Source of the DNA: Nocardioides sp. CER19
GTDB lineage: Bacteria > Actinomycetota > Actinomycetes > Propionibacteriales > Nocardioidaceae
DNA length: 64,000 bases
Direction of reading: 5' to 3'
Assembly (NCBI RefSeq): GCF_029846275.1
Contig: NZ_JARVWS010000001.1
Location: 1,426,001 to 1,490,000, forward strand
The notes beneath the pieces are model-generated. The model saw only the letters and a program-made list of their open reading frames with translations. It was not told where the DNA came from and did not search any database. This document shows, one piece after another, positions 1 to 9,133 of this stretch (position 1 is its first letter; the number at the start of each line of letters is the position of its first letter). The translations under genes and the position numbers were made by a program.

Positions 1-510
1 GAGGCTCCGCCGTACGAGGGGGCCCAGAGCCCGGCTCGACACCACTCCCGCCGCGGTGGTCTCGATCAGCGGGCGGTACGCACCCAGGTCCGGCTGCTCC
101 TCGAGAAGCCGTTCGGTCAGCAGGCTCCCGAGTGCGCGCGCGACATCCGGGTCGGTCCGGACCGTGTCCGCATGAGCAGCGAAGCGGTCGGCGTCCAGCA
201 CCTCATGGTTCACCACGCCAGCCACCGCCCCAACGAGCAGCAGCACGGTCCCTACGCACAGCGCGGCAGTCCGCACGAGCCGGAGCACCAGCCCAGCGTG
301 GCGTCCCCCGCGTTTGCTGTGCAACCGTGCTGGCACACCGCCAGAGGGAGGTCTGGGGTCTTCGCCACCGGACGCAGCCCGGAGACCGACGCCACCGACG
401 CTCAGTCGTCCGCCCTGGTCGACGCTCGGATGAGTCGTGTGCGGCCAGTGGTCGACGACGAGCACCGGGCGGTACTGCCCCGCGGACCCCGTCGTCGGGA
501 CCGCTGACAT
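1..510 (-). CDS. Partial membrane protein of unknown function (N-terminal part)
   Basis: An open frame runs off the left edge on the minus strand, from an ATG at 508-510 to position 1 without a stop. The first ~75 residues are hydrophilic and low in complexity. They are followed by a basic stretch and one clear membrane segment (LVLRLVRTAALCVGTVLLL and on), then an extracytoplasmic region beginning VVNHEVLDADRFAAH that continues out of the window. This N-terminal anchor followed by an acidic, Arg/Leu-rich domain is common in uncharacterised actinobacterial membrane proteins. No strong ribosome site precedes the ATG. GTG starts at about 353 or 336 are possible and would remove most of the disordered head. 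The function is not recognised. Confidence 0.55.
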   Translation of the reverse strand, partial: MSAVPTTGSAGQYRPVLVVDHWPHTTHPSVDQGGRLSVGGVGLRAASGGEDPRPPSGGVPARLHSKRGGRHAGLVLRLVRTAALCVGTVLLLVGAVAGVVNHEVLDADRFAAHADTVRTDPDVARALGSLLTERLLEEQPDLGAYRPLIETTAAGVVSSRALGPLVRRSL

Positions 511-579
511 CGGCTGGCGAGCCCGGCTGGCTGCGCCTAGGCTCAGTCACGTACTCCCCACCGGCCAGGAGGCACCCGG

Positions 580-681
580 ATGGTCACCGCACTCATCCTG
601 ATCGCGACGATCGTCATCCTGCTGGTCCTTCTGTTCGGGTTCAGGAGATCCATCCTCCACCGCCAGCGACACGACCGATGA
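580..681 (+). CDS. Single-pass membrane mini-protein, 33 aa
   Basis: An ATG 7 bases after a perfect AGGAGG (567-572) opens a 33-codon frame. It encodes MVTALILIATIVILLVLLFG, then a basic tail (FRRSILHRQRHDR) and TGA. That is one hydrophobic helix with positive charges after it, the pattern of a small membrane protein with its C-terminus inside. The ribosome site is among the best in the region, which supports translation despite the length. It lies alone upstream of arcD on the same strand. The function is unknown; it could be a regulatory micropeptide or a remnant. Confidence 0.5.
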   Translation: MVTALILIATIVILLVLLFGFRRSILHRQRHDR

Positions 682-902
682 GGACGATCGATCACCCACG
701 ACGTGAGGCGACATCCACGGCGGTTGGGTAGGCGAAGCGTCTCGGGGTCGTTCCGGGCTGACCTGGCGGCCGGCACGCGGGGTGCACGCCGGAATCGACG
801 GTGGCGGCCCTGCGCGTTGCGGCCCTAGATTGGCTTCATCCCCCTGCGCCGCGCGTCTCGGCGGCCGTGTGATGTGGTCGCCGAACGGAGGTCGCAGAGC
901 CC

Positions 903-2357
903 ATGAGCGCGACGGAGATCGAGGTAACCCCGGCCCCGCCCGGCACGATGACCTTGCCCACCCTGACCGGCATGGTGGTCGGCAGCATGGTGGGGGCGGG
1001 TGTGTTCTCCCTTCCCGCGAGGTTCGGTGTCGCGACCGGCGTCCTCGGCTCGCTCATCGCGTGGGCGGTGGCCGGTGCCGGCATGTTGATGCTGGCGTTC
1101 GTCTTCCAGAACCTGGCGGTCCGCAAGCCCGAGCTCGACTCGGGTGTCTTCATCTACGCGAAGGCCGGCTTCGGCGACTATGCCGGCTTCAACTCCGCGA
1201 TCGGCTTCTGGGCCAGCGCGGTGGCAGGCAACACCTTCTACTGGGTCTTCATCAGCGCCACGTTGGGCAACTTCTTCGACGCCTTCGGCGACGGTGACAC
1301 GGTGCTGGCGGTCGGCCTGTCGTCGATTGCGATCTGGCTGTTCCACTACCTGATCGCGCGCGGTGTCAGGGACGCGGCTGTGATCAACCGGATCGTGACG
1401 ATCCTCAAGATCATCCCGATCCTGGTGTTCATCGTCGTGCTGCTGTTCTCCTTCGACGCCGGCGTCTTCTCCGACAACTGGACCGCGACCGGGTACGGCG
1501 AACTCGGCAACCTCAACGAGCAGGTCCGCAACACCATGCTGATCACGACGTTCGTGTTCATCGGCATCGAAGGGGCCAGCGTCTACTCCCGCTACGCGAA
1601 ACGCCGCGAGGACGTCGGCCGGGCTACCGTGCTCGGCTTCCTGAGCGTGCTGTGCATCTTCGCGCTGGTCACCCTCTCCAGCTACTCGGTGATGCCCCAA
1701 CCCGACCTCGCCGACGCCCGGCAGCCCTCGATGATCCCGGTCTTCCAGTACGTGGTCGGAGACTGGGGCAAGTGGTTCATCAGCGCCGGCGTCATCATCT
1801 CGGTCCTCGGCGCCTATCTGGCGTGGACCCTGATGGCGGCCGAGGTCATGTTCATCCCGGCCCGCAACGAGGACTTCCCCCGGTTCCTCGGGCAGGAGAA
1901 CGACCATGGCACCCCGATCACCGCCCTGGTGGTGACGTCCCTGGCGATCCAGGGTCTGCTGGCCCTCACCTTGGCCGTCGACGACGCGCTCAACTTCATG
2001 CTCGACCTGTCCACCAGCCTGGCGCTGCTGCCCTACCTGCTGGCGGCCGCGTACGCCCTCAAGCTGGGGCTGACCGGTGAGTCCTACGAGCTGGTCGACC
2101 GGCGCGTCAGAACGAGAGAGACCATCTTCGCGGGTGCGGCGACCGCTTACACCGCGTTCCTGTTCGACGCTGCCGGGCTGAAGTTCGTCCTCCTCTCCAC
2201 CGTCATCCTCGCCCCCGCGATCTTGCTCTACGTCAAGGCGCGTAGCGAACGCGGACGCCGCCTGTTCACCCCGACCGAGATCGGCGTCGCCGTGCTGATC
2301 GTGGCTGGCGGCGTCGTGGGCGCCGTCGGGCTGTGGACGGGTCGTATCACCATCTGA
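903..2357 (+). CDS. arcD: APC-family basic amino acid antiporter, probable arginine/ornithine antiporter
   Basis: A 484-residue integral membrane protein of the amino acid-polyamine-organocation superfamily. After a short cytoplasmic start, the first helix carries the family signature GxxVGAGVFSLP (residues ~23-35). About twelve hydrophobic segments follow, and VFIGIEGASVYSRYAKRREDVG is the conserved mid-protein loop of basic amino acid antiporters. The arginine deiminase gene begins 55 bases downstream on the same strand, so arginine import coupled to ornithine or citrulline export is the likely job (inference from family and neighbour). A GGAGG lies about 13 bases before the ATG. Other amino acid or polyamine substrates remain possible. 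Confidence 0.82.
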   Translation: MSATEIEVTPAPPGTMTLPTLTGMVVGSMVGAGVFSLPARFGVATGVLGSLIAWAVAGAGMLMLAFVFQNLAVRKPELDSGVFIYAKAGFGDYAGFNSAIGFWASAVAGNTFYWVFISATLGNFFDAFGDGDTVLAVGLSSIAIWLFHYLIARGVRDAAVINRIVTILKIIPILVFIVVLLFSFDAGVFSDNWTATGYGELGNLNEQVRNTMLITTFVFIGIEGASVYSRYAKRREDVGRATVLGFLSVLCIFALVTLSSYSVMPQPDLADARQPSMIPVFQYVVGDWGKWFISAGVIISVLGAYLAWTLMAAEVMFIPARNEDFPRFLGQENDHGTPITALVVTSLAIQGLLALTLAVDDALNFMLDLSTSLALLPYLLAAAYALKLGLTGESYELVDRRVRTRETIFAGAATAYTAFLFDAAGLKFVLLSTVILAPAILLYVKARSERGRRLFTPTEIGVAVLIVAGGVVGAVGLWTGRITI

Positions 2358-2412
2358 GTCGGCCACGTGCGGTTCCTTCATCCACCCACCTGCGTGAGGA
2401 AGGCAAGAAGTC

Positions 2413-3678
2413 ATGACGTCCAACACGGCAGCACCCGTTTCCTCGACGTACGGCGTCCATTCGGAGGTCGGGAAGTTGCGCAAGGTCCTCGTCTGCGCGC
2501 CCGGCCTGGCTCACCGGCGGCTCACGCCGAGCAACAGCGACGATCTGCTGTTCGACGACGTGCTGTGGGTGGAGAACGCCCAGCGCGACCACGCCGACTT
2601 CGTCAACAGGATGGTCCAACGCGGTATCGAGGTGGTCGAGCTGCACGCGCTGCTCGCCCAGACCCTCGACGTGCCCGGCGCCCGCGACTGGCTGCTCGAG
2701 CGCAAGATCGAGCCGAACCACGTCGGCATCGGACTGGTCGACGCGACGCGTACCTTCCTCGAGACCCTGAGCAGCAAGCAGCTCGCCGAGCTCCTGATCG
2801 GCGGCATGGCCACCGACGATCTGCCCGATGACTACCGCTCCGGCTACCTGGCCCTCGCCCGTGAGTCGACCGGTGTCCGTGAGTACCTCATGCCCCCGCT
2901 GCCCAACACGCTCTACACCCGAGACACCACGTGCTGGCTCTACGGCGGTCTCACCATGAACCCGCTCTACTGGCCGGCGCGCAAGGACGAGACGCTGATC
3001 TACAAGGCGATCTACAGCTTCCACCCCGACTACGTCGGCTCGAAGGTGTGGTGGGGCGACCCGGAGCAGGACTCCGGCCTGGCCACCTTCGAGGGCGGCG
3101 ACATCATGCCGGTCGGGAACGGCGTCGTGCTCATGGGCATGAGCGAGCGCACCTCGCGCCAGGCGATCACGCAGGTCGCCGCCGCGCTGTTCCAGCAGGG
3201 TGCCGCAGAGAAGGTCGTCGTCGCGGGCATGCCGAAACTGAGGGCCGCCATGCACCTCGACACCGTGATGACGTTCGTCGACCGCGACCTGGCGACGATC
3301 TACCCCACCATCGTCGACCAGATCCACCCCTTCACGCTCGTCCCCAGCGACCAGGCGCCAGGTGTCGAAGTGATCGACCACGAGGGCACCAGGTTCGTCG
3401 ACGTGGTCGCGACGTCGCTCGGCCTCACCGAGCTACGCACCATCGCGACCGGCGGTGACGTGTACCAGTCCGAGCGCCAGCAGTGGGACAGCGGAAACAA
3501 CGCGGTCGCGCTCGAGCCGGGTGTCGTCGTCACCTACGACCGCAACACCCTCACCAACACGCTGCTGCGCAAGGCCGGCATCGAGGTCGTGACCATCGTG
3601 GGCGCCGAGCTCGGCCGTGGCCGCGGCGGCGGGCACTGCATGACCTGCCCGATCATCCGCGACCCCGTCGAGTTCTGA
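2413..3678 (+). CDS. arcA: Arginine deiminase
   Basis: A 421-residue cytoplasmic enzyme converting arginine to citrulline and ammonia. Family features in order are [15 protein letters not shown] at the start, the FEGGD substrate motif (~residues 220-226), [12 protein letters not shown] with the catalytic His, and [10 protein letters not shown] at the end with nucleophile Cys409. Length is normal and all catalytic blocks look intact. The start follows an AGGAAGG element. It pairs with the antiporter gene just upstream, but no ornithine carbamoyltransferase (arcB) or carbamate kinase (arcC) is nearby. The locally encoded function is therefore only deimination, which can raise cytoplasmic pH through ammonia; ATP yield would need arcB and arcC elsewhere. 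Confidence 0.93.
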   Translation: MTSNTAAPVSSTYGVHSEVGKLRKVLVCAPGLAHRRLTPSNSDDLLFDDVLWVENAQRDHADFVNRMVQRGIEVVELHALLAQTLDVPGARDWLLERKIEPNHVGIGLVDATRTFLETLSSKQLAELLIGGMATDDLPDDYRSGYLALARESTGVREYLMPPLPNTLYTRDTTCWLYGGLTMNPLYWPARKDETLIYKAIYSFHPDYVGSKVWWGDPEQDSGLATFEGGDIMPVGNGVVLMGMSERTSRQAITQVAAALFQQGAAEKVVVAGMPKLRAAMHLDTVMTFVDRDLATIYPTIVDQIHPFTLVPSDQAPGVEVIDHEGTRFVDVVATSLGLTELRTIATGGDVYQSERQQWDSGNNAVALEPGVVVTYDRNTLTNTLLRKAGIEVVTIVGAELGRGRGGGHCMTCPIIRDPVEF

Positions 3679-3749
3679 CCCACCTCGACGCCCTCCGGGC
3701 GCACGGCGCGGCCTTGTGCTGCCCGAGAACCCGGGAGCACCGTGGCCCC

Positions 3750-5219
3750 ATGAGTACGTCGCTGAAGGACGGTGAACCCACAGGCGAGCTCGACCGCGGG
3801 TTCTTCGGGCAGCCACGTCCACTCGCGAACCTCTTCGGCGTCGAGATGTGGGAACGCTTCAGCTTCTACGGGATGCAGGGCATCCTGCTGATCTACCTGT
3901 ACTACTCGGCCGCCGATGGCGGTCTGGGCATCAGCAAGTCGACCGCCAGCGGGATCGTCGGCGCGTACGGCGGCGCGGTCTACCTGGCGACCATCCTGGG
4001 TGCCTGGCTCGCCGATAGGGTCCTCGGTCGGGAACGCACACTCTTCTACGCCGCGAGCATCGTCATGCTCGGCCACATCTCCCTGGCCGTGCTCCCTGAC
4101 CGGGCCGGCGTCGCCGTCGGGCTGCCGCTGATCGCGCTCGGCAGCGGCGGCGTGAAAGCGAACGCGACGTCGATGGTCGGATCCCTGTACGCACCTGAGG
4201 ACGAGCGCCGCGACGCTGGGTTCTCGCTGTTCTACATGGGAATCAACATCGGGGCGTTCATCGGGCCGCTGCTCACCGGGTGGTTCCAGGAGAACAAGGG
4301 TTTCCACTGGGGGTTCGGTCTCGCCGCGGTCGGGATGTTCTTCGGACTGGTGCAGTACACGGTCGGTCGGCGCCGGCTCCCCGAAGAGACGCGCGTCGTC
4401 GCCAATCCGCTCGAGCCTTCCGAACGACTCAGGTACGCCCTAGGACTCGTGGCGTTCGCAGTCGTCGTGGCCGCACTCTTCGCGGTGGGCTGGATGGACG
4501 CCGGCAACCTGTCCGACTGGGTCATCTGGATCACCGTGGCAGCCTCCATCGGCTACTTCGCGCTCCTGCTCACCAGCAGCCACCTGTCCGACGTCCAGCG
4601 GAGCAGAGTGTGGGCTTTTGTCCCGCTGTTCGTCGTCAACGCGGTCTTCTGGTCGCTCTACCAACAGCAGTTCACCGTCGTCACGCAGTACTCCGACGAA
4701 CGGGTCGACCGGACGTTCGGAGGCTGGACGATGCCGGTCTCCTGGGTTCAGTCGATCAATCCGGTCTTCATCATCGTGCTCGCGCCGGTCTTCGCCGCCG
4801 TCTGGCAGCGGCTCGGTCCTCGGCAGCCTTCGACTCCCGTCAAGTTCGGCGTCGGCACCATCCTCATGGGCATCGCCTTCCTGCTGTTCCTGCCGCTTCC
4901 GACCGGTGAGAACACCGTCTCCGTGGTCGCGCTCGCCGGCGTGCTCCTCGTCTTCACCCTCGCCGAGCTCTTCATCTCACCGCCGGGGCTCTCCGTCACC
5001 ACGAAGCTCGCACCGGCGCTCTACAACACGCAGATGGTCGCGCTGTACTTCCTCTCCATCGCGCTCGGCACTGCGATGTCCGGCCGACTCGCGGCCTACT
5101 ACGACCCGAACGACGAGACCGGTTACTTCCTGATCATTGGCCTGGTCGCGATCGTCGTCGGCGCAGCGCTGCTGCTCGCGGTCCGCCCGGTCCGGAAGCT
5201 GATGGCAGGCGTCCACTGA
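3750..5219 (+). CDS. POT-family proton-dependent oligopeptide transporter
   Basis: A 489-residue membrane protein of the PTR2/POT (DtpT-like) family importing di- and tripeptides with protons. It shows the first-helix motif FGVEMWERFSFYGMQGILL with the ExxER-type proton-binding glutamates, the YGGAVYLATILGAWLADRVLGR loop, and FYMGINIGAFIGPLLTGWFQE. All ~14 expected helices can be traced, and length is typical. The ATG at 3750 is chosen because the POT signature follows within 25 residues and a GGGAG element precedes it. It lies 71 bases after arcA on the same strand, so peptide uptake may feed arginine to the deiminase pathway (inference). Confidence 0.9.
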   Translation: MSTSLKDGEPTGELDRGFFGQPRPLANLFGVEMWERFSFYGMQGILLIYLYYSAADGGLGISKSTASGIVGAYGGAVYLATILGAWLADRVLGRERTLFYAASIVMLGHISLAVLPDRAGVAVGLPLIALGSGGVKANATSMVGSLYAPEDERRDAGFSLFYMGINIGAFIGPLLTGWFQENKGFHWGFGLAAVGMFFGLVQYTVGRRRLPEETRVVANPLEPSERLRYALGLVAFAVVVAALFAVGWMDAGNLSDWVIWITVAASIGYFALLLTSSHLSDVQRSRVWAFVPLFVVNAVFWSLYQQQFTVVTQYSDERVDRTFGGWTMPVSWVQSINPVFIIVLAPVFAAVWQRLGPRQPSTPVKFGVGTILMGIAFLLFLPLPTGENTVSVVALAGVLLVFTLAELFISPPGLSVTTKLAPALYNTQMVALYFLSIALGTAMSGRLAAYYDPNDETGYFLIIGLVAIVVGAALLLAVRPVRKLMAGVH

Positions 5220-5433
5220 CCTATGAGCGCCGTCGCGCCTCCATGCTGACTGTCAGTTGCAGGACCGCATGTTGGAGGTAGGACTGGCAGAACAATCGCC
5301 GAAGCCCGGCCTCCGGGACGGGGAGTGGCGCACGCACGCCGACGACCCGTGCCCGGTCGACACCGAGCGCCTCGTCGACTGAGCAGGGGAGGGGCGAGGC
5401 CGGCTCGGAGGGAGGCGGCACCGACCGACCTCG

Positions 5434-6381
5434 TCATCCCAGTCCGGTGCGGAAGCCGTCGCGCCAGGTCGCGTAACGCGGAGTCCAGTCGAGCTCGCGC
5501 TTGGCCTTGGCGTTCGAGGAGCCGCGCACGGTCGTCATCAGGGCCAGACCGAACTGGCCGATCATCGGCCTTGCCATCCAGCCGGGCAGCCGCATCGGCC
5601 GCTTCCCGCCGAGCTGCTCGGCCAAGTAGGGCAGCCACTCGGAAACCGGGGCCGGTTCGTCGTCGACGATGTTGTAGATGCCAGGTGCGCCACGCTCGAC
5701 AGCCGCGGCGGTGGCCACCGCCGCGTCGTCGATGTGGATCCAGGACCACACGCCGGTGCCCCCGCCGACGACCGGGATCTTCCCCTTCCTGACCAGCTCG
5801 GCCATCTCGCCCGTGCGGGAGATCGCGTTGCCCGGGCCGTACAGGTTCCCGTAGCGCAGGATGATCCCGTCGATCCCTTCAGCGGCGGTGACGGCCGCCT
5901 CGACGTGACGGATGGCGCGCAGCGTCTCGCGAGCCTCCTTGCCGGGCTCCTCGACGAGCGGGTCGACCTCCGTCTTGACCGGGCCGCCGGTGCGCTGGTT
6001 GGTCCAGTGCCCGCCATAGCTCTGCGCGACGAAGCGACGTACGCCGACCTCAGCCGCGGCCGCCAGCAGGTGGTCGGTGGCCTCGGTGCGGAGACGGTTC
6101 GTCATCGCGAAGTCCTCGTCCCACCGCTTCATGTTCCCCGACATCGCGCCGAGGGCGGTGAGCTCGTGGACGACCACCTCAGGCTGGGCCGAGACCACAG
6201 CCTCCCGGACGCTGTCGGGGTCGAGCGGGTCCATCACGATGCCGGTGGCGTCCTGTGCGTCCACCTTGGCCGCGCCGGCCTTGCTTCGGCTTGACCCGAA
6301 CACGTCGTGTCCGGCGTCCTGCAGCAAGGGGACGAGGCGGCTTCCGAGCGCTCCGGTCGCGCCGGCGATGAAGATCCTCAT
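5434..6381 (-). CDS. NAD(P)-dependent epimerase/dehydratase, ECF41-associated
   Basis: A 315-residue extended short-chain dehydrogenase. The Rossmann motif GATGALGSRL sits at residues ~7-16, and a mid-protein QSYGGHWTN segment takes the place of the usual YxxxK region. RYGNLYGPG and GVWSWIHIDDAA are typical of sugar-epimerase-like NAD-binding proteins. The catalytic Tyr-x3-Lys motif is not in its standard form, so the actual reaction is uncertain. The start follows GGAAGGAG. The gene is divergent from an ECF41 sigma factor and its upstream region holds an exact copy of the ECF41 target promoter. This matches the known pairing of ECF41 factors with carboxymuconolactone decarboxylase, oxidoreductase or epimerase genes, so it is very likely the sigma factor's target. 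Confidence 0.87.
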   Translation of the reverse strand: MRIFIAGATGALGSRLVPLLQDAGHDVFGSSRSKAGAAKVDAQDATGIVMDPLDPDSVREAVVSAQPEVVVHELTALGAMSGNMKRWDEDFAMTNRLRTEATDHLLAAAAEVGVRRFVAQSYGGHWTNQRTGGPVKTEVDPLVEEPGKEARETLRAIRHVEAAVTAAEGIDGIILRYGNLYGPGNAISRTGEMAELVRKGKIPVVGGGTGVWSWIHIDDAAVATAAAVERGAPGIYNIVDDEPAPVSEWLPYLAEQLGGKRPMRLPGWMARPMIGQFGLALMTTVRGSSNAKAKRELDWTPRYATWRDGFRTGLG

Positions 6382-6413
6382 GGTCGTCGTTCTCCTTCCG
6401 TTTTGCCCCCTCC

Positions 6414-6440
6414 GACGAGAGACGCGGGATGCGTGTGACA
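6414..6440 (-). promoter_or_regulatory. ECF41-type promoter for the epimerase gene
   Basis: Read on the minus strand, TGTCACA (6434-6440) is followed by exactly 16 bases and then CGTC (6414-6417). This equals the described ECF41 promoter, TGTCACA-N16-CGTC. It lies 33 bases upstream of the epimerase ATG and 24 bases before the divergent sigma factor start, so the sigma factor encoded alongside probably drives it. Confidence 0.85.
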
Positions 6441-6463
6441 ACCAGACGTGATGAGATCGGGCC

Positions 6464-7384
6464 GTGATTGATCTGGCGGCGGCTCACGACGAGCTCCGAC
6501 CGCTGATGTTCTCGATCGCCTACCGCATGCTGGGCAGCGTCACCGAGGCCGAGGACGTCGTCCAGGAGGCGTTTCTCCGCCTGCACCGCGCCAGCCGAGA
6601 ACAGGCCCTCGTCGACAACCTCGAGGCCTACGCGACGACGGTCACCACCCGGCTCGCCATCGACACCCTGCGCTCGGCGCGGGTGAGACGCGAGCAGTAC
6701 GTCGGCCCGTGGCTGCCCGAGCCGATCCTGACCGACGCCGGCGACACCGACCCTGTCCACCGGCTGGAGCTGGACGAGACCGTCTCGACGGCGTTCCTGG
6801 TGCTCCTCGAGGCGCTGACGCCGATCGAGCGGGCGGTGTTCGTGCTGCGCGAGGCGCTGGACTACGACTACGGCGAGATCGCGGTGGTCGTCGACAAGAG
6901 CGAGGCGAACTGCCGCCAGATCCTCGCCCGTGCCCGGCGGCGGATCCAGGACGGCACTCCCAGGTTCGAGGTCTCGCGCGAGCACAGAGACCGGCTCGCC
7001 GGACGGTTCCTCGAGGCGGTCGGCGCCGGCGACCTGGCCGGGTTGGAGCGCCTTCTCGCCGATGACGTCGTCTTCGTCGGCGACGGCGGCGGCCGAGCGC
7101 CGGCCATCCAGAAGCCGATGGTGGGCGCCCTGGCGGTCGCCCGGTTCCTCGTCGGCCTCGTGCGCCGCGGCGAGGCCCTCGGCGTACGCCTCGACCTCGT
7201 GGAGGCCAACGGGCAGCCGGCGCTCCGCACGCTCACCGCCGACGGGGCCCTGCTCGGCATTCTCACCATCGATGTCGAGGACGATCGGATCGTGCGGCTC
7301 CACAACGTCATCAACCCGGACAAGCTGAGCCACCTCGGGGTCGTCGGCGACCTGACCGCCCTGCTCGCCGGCGGCAAGATGTGA
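6464..7384 (+). CDS. ECF41-family RNA polymerase sigma factor with SnoaL-like C-terminal domain
   Basis: A 306-residue sigma factor. Region 2 (LRPLMFSIAYRMLGSVTEAEDVVQEAFLRL, residues ~9-40) and region 4 (LTPIERAVFVLREALDYDYGEIA with the helix-turn-helix, ~120-155) are followed by a SnoaL-like domain of ~110 residues. That domain contains DGGGRAPA, the counterpart of the DGGGK(V/A) motif that defines ECF41. In this family the fused C-terminal domain modulates activity in place of a separate anti-sigma factor. The GTG start was chosen because the sigma-2 signature begins within ten residues. The divergent epimerase gene with its matching promoter is the obvious target. SigJ of mycobacteria is a family relative. 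The signal is unknown. Confidence 0.9.
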   Translation: MIDLAAAHDELRPLMFSIAYRMLGSVTEAEDVVQEAFLRLHRASREQALVDNLEAYATTVTTRLAIDTLRSARVRREQYVGPWLPEPILTDAGDTDPVHRLELDETVSTAFLVLLEALTPIERAVFVLREALDYDYGEIAVVVDKSEANCRQILARARRRIQDGTPRFEVSREHRDRLAGRFLEAVGAGDLAGLERLLADDVVFVGDGGGRAPAIQKPMVGALAVARFLVGLVRRGEALGVRLDLVEANGQPALRTLTADGALLGILTIDVEDDRIVRLHNVINPDKLSHLGVVGDLTALLAGGKM

Positions 7385-7467
7385 CGACTCCAGAGGTCGG
7401 GTCGACACGGCACGGACGGGGCCGGCGGACCGACGGCCGGTCGCGGACCAGGGGAGCGCGATCGCCG

Positions 7468-8244
7468 TCAGCGCTCCGGGGCGCGCATGTCAGTGGGTCG
7501 GCCCGGGCGGAGCCAGGCGAGTTCCGGAAGGTCGGCTCGGGCGCGCATCTGCGGCTCGTGGAAGTGTGACCATCCTTCGTAGTGCACGGGGACGGCGACG
7601 CGCGGGTCGGTGAGGTGGATCAGCTGACGTGCGTCGGTGCTGTTCATGGAGTAGCGCAGCGGCCCGGTGATCGGGAACTGCACGCTGCCGAGGTGCACGA
7701 GCATGACGTCGACGTCGAGTCGTCGGGCGAGGCGCCGCAGTGGCCTGTGCAGGACCGTGTCGCCGGTCATCCAGACCGCGACCTGCTCGGCTCCGTCAAG
7801 ACTGAGCGCGAACCCGATGACCTGCCCGGTGAGAGGCCGACTGAGCGGCGGCCCGTGCCGGCACGGCGTCGCGCGGACGGTCAGGGGCGGCCGACCTGGG
7901 CGGTCGAGCGCGAGCAGCCCGCCGGCGCGGAGCCCGGAGACGTTGGATGCGGCGAGCCGCCGGGCGCCGGCCGTGGTCGTGATGACCGTGTCCGCGGCCG
8001 GGAGCAGCTCCCGGCCGCGGTCGTCGAGGTTGTCGGCGTGGTGGTCGTGGCTGAGGAGGATCACGTCGATCGGCCCGAGGTCCTCCGCAGCTGCGGCGGG
8101 CGCGGCCGTCTTGGTCGAGGACGTGCCGAGCCCGAACGCGTACCGCCGACCGGGCTGGTCGAACGTCGGATCGGTCAGGATCCGCCAGCCGTCGAGCTCG
8201 ATGAGGACCGTAGGTCCCCCGAGGTGGGTCAGGCGACAGCCCAC
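7468..8244 (-). CDS. MBL-fold metal-dependent hydrolase (UlaG-like)
   Basis: A 258-residue metallo-beta-lactamase-fold protein. The N-terminal strand pattern RLTHLGGPTVLIELDGWRILTDPTF is typical of the UlaG/RomA-like branch. The metal motif appears as SHDHHADNLDD (~residues 84-94), and further His/Asp ligands follow in MTGDTVLH and VPVHYEGW. The ATG lies inside the end of the upstream hydrolase gene (16-base overlap), so the two are co-transcribed and possibly translationally coupled. A cytoplasmic hydrolase of a small ester, lactone or phosphodiester is likely, but the substrate cannot be read from the sequence. Confidence 0.85.
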   Translation of the reverse strand: MGCRLTHLGGPTVLIELDGWRILTDPTFDQPGRRYAFGLGTSSTKTAAPAAAAEDLGPIDVILLSHDHHADNLDDRGRELLPAADTVITTTAGARRLAASNVSGLRAGGLLALDRPGRPPLTVRATPCRHGPPLSRPLTGQVIGFALSLDGAEQVAVWMTGDTVLHRPLRRLARRLDVDVMLVHLGSVQFPITGPLRYSMNSTDARQLIHLTDPRVAVPVHYEGWSHFHEPQMRARADLPELAWLRPGRPTDMRAPER

Positions 8245-9068
8245 GGCCGGTCCGTGCGTGCGTGCTCGACCGCCCAGGACACGGCGAGGTCGGCGACGGC
8301 CTCCCAGCCTGGGGCGGCGCAGGTCCAGTGGTCACGTCCTTCCAGCTCGCGGTACTCGGTGACGGCCGGCGAGTGCTGGTAGTGCTTGGCGTTCGACTTG
8401 TTCACCGACGGCGGCATGATGTGGTCCTTCTCGCCGGCGATGAACAGGAGCGGGGCCCGGTCGGCCTGGTAATCGACCCAGGTGTCCTGGTGGCCGGGCT
8501 TGAAGTTGGCGAACAGGCCGTACTCCCACACCCAGTAGCCCGGTGCGGCGATCGCGTACCGTTCCCAGACCCGTCGTGACTCCTCCTCGGTGAGGGTGTT
8601 GGTGAAGGCGTAGTGGAACTCCTCCGGCGTGAAGCCGACGGCCTTGTGCCGGTTGGCCGGGTTCTTCAGCGCGGGGAAAAGCGACTTGGCCTGTGAGATC
8701 GGGTTGACGCGTACTCCTTCGGTCGGGGCGGAGTCGACGACGACGCCGGCCGACCCCAGCCCGCGCGCGAGGAGGAGCTGCACGAGCGTGCCGCCGAAGG
8801 AGTGGCCGATGATGATCGGCGGGGTCGCGACGGACTCGATCACCGAGGCGAGGTGGTCGACGGTCTCGGCCACGGTGAGCTTCGCGATCACGTCGGGGTT
8901 CTCACGTAGCGCCTCGACCTCGATCTCGAAGCCGGGGTAGGCAGGTGCCAGCACGGTGTAGCCCTGCGATTCGTAGTGCGCCACCCAGCCCTCCCAGCTG
9001 CGTGGTGTCATCCAGAGTCCGTGGACGAGCACGATGGTGTCGGGTCGGCCGGTCGATGGGTCGGTCAT
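8229..9068 (-). CDS. Alpha/beta-fold hydrolase
   Basis: A 279-residue alpha/beta hydrolase. It has the oxyanion-loop HG (LVHGLWMTPRSWEGW, residues ~15-29), the nucleophile elbow GHSFGG (~105-110), the acidic residue in LFIAGEKDHIMP and the terminal histidine in ELEGRDHWTC, so the triad appears complete. It overlaps the MBL-fold gene downstream and is preceded by another alpha/beta hydrolase gene on the same strand. Its closest visible relatives are esterase or lipase-like proteins of unknown substrate. A short duplicated GGTGGCTTGTTC motif lies just upstream in the gap to the next gene (around 9093-9120). Confidence 0.85.
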   Translation of the reverse strand: MTDPSTGRPDTIVLVHGLWMTPRSWEGWVAHYESQGYTVLAPAYPGFEIEVEALRENPDVIAKLTVAETVDHLASVIESVATPPIIIGHSFGGTLVQLLLARGLGSAGVVVDSAPTEGVRVNPISQAKSLFPALKNPANRHKAVGFTPEEFHYAFTNTLTEEESRRVWERYAIAAPGYWVWEYGLFANFKPGHQDTWVDYQADRAPLLFIAGEKDHIMPPSVNKSNAKHYQHSPAVTEYRELEGRDHWTCAAPGWEAVADLAVSWAVEHARTDRPWAVA

Positions 9069-9133
9069 GGTGCCTCACTCCGTTTGTTGGGTGGCTTGTT
9101 CGGTGGCTTGTTCGGTGGTCGTGGTGCTGGGGG

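Noticed and set aside
825..2483. Long minus-strand frame opposite arcD
   Set aside because: It is the GC-driven shadow of arcD: no ribosome site, Asp/Glu/Gln/Arg-rich low-complexity protein, and the opposite strand carries an unmistakable transporter.
5220..5433. Possible 66-aa gene between the POT transporter and epimerase genes (minus strand)
   Set aside because: No ribosome site, no protein-like pattern, and the frame is explained by GC bias.
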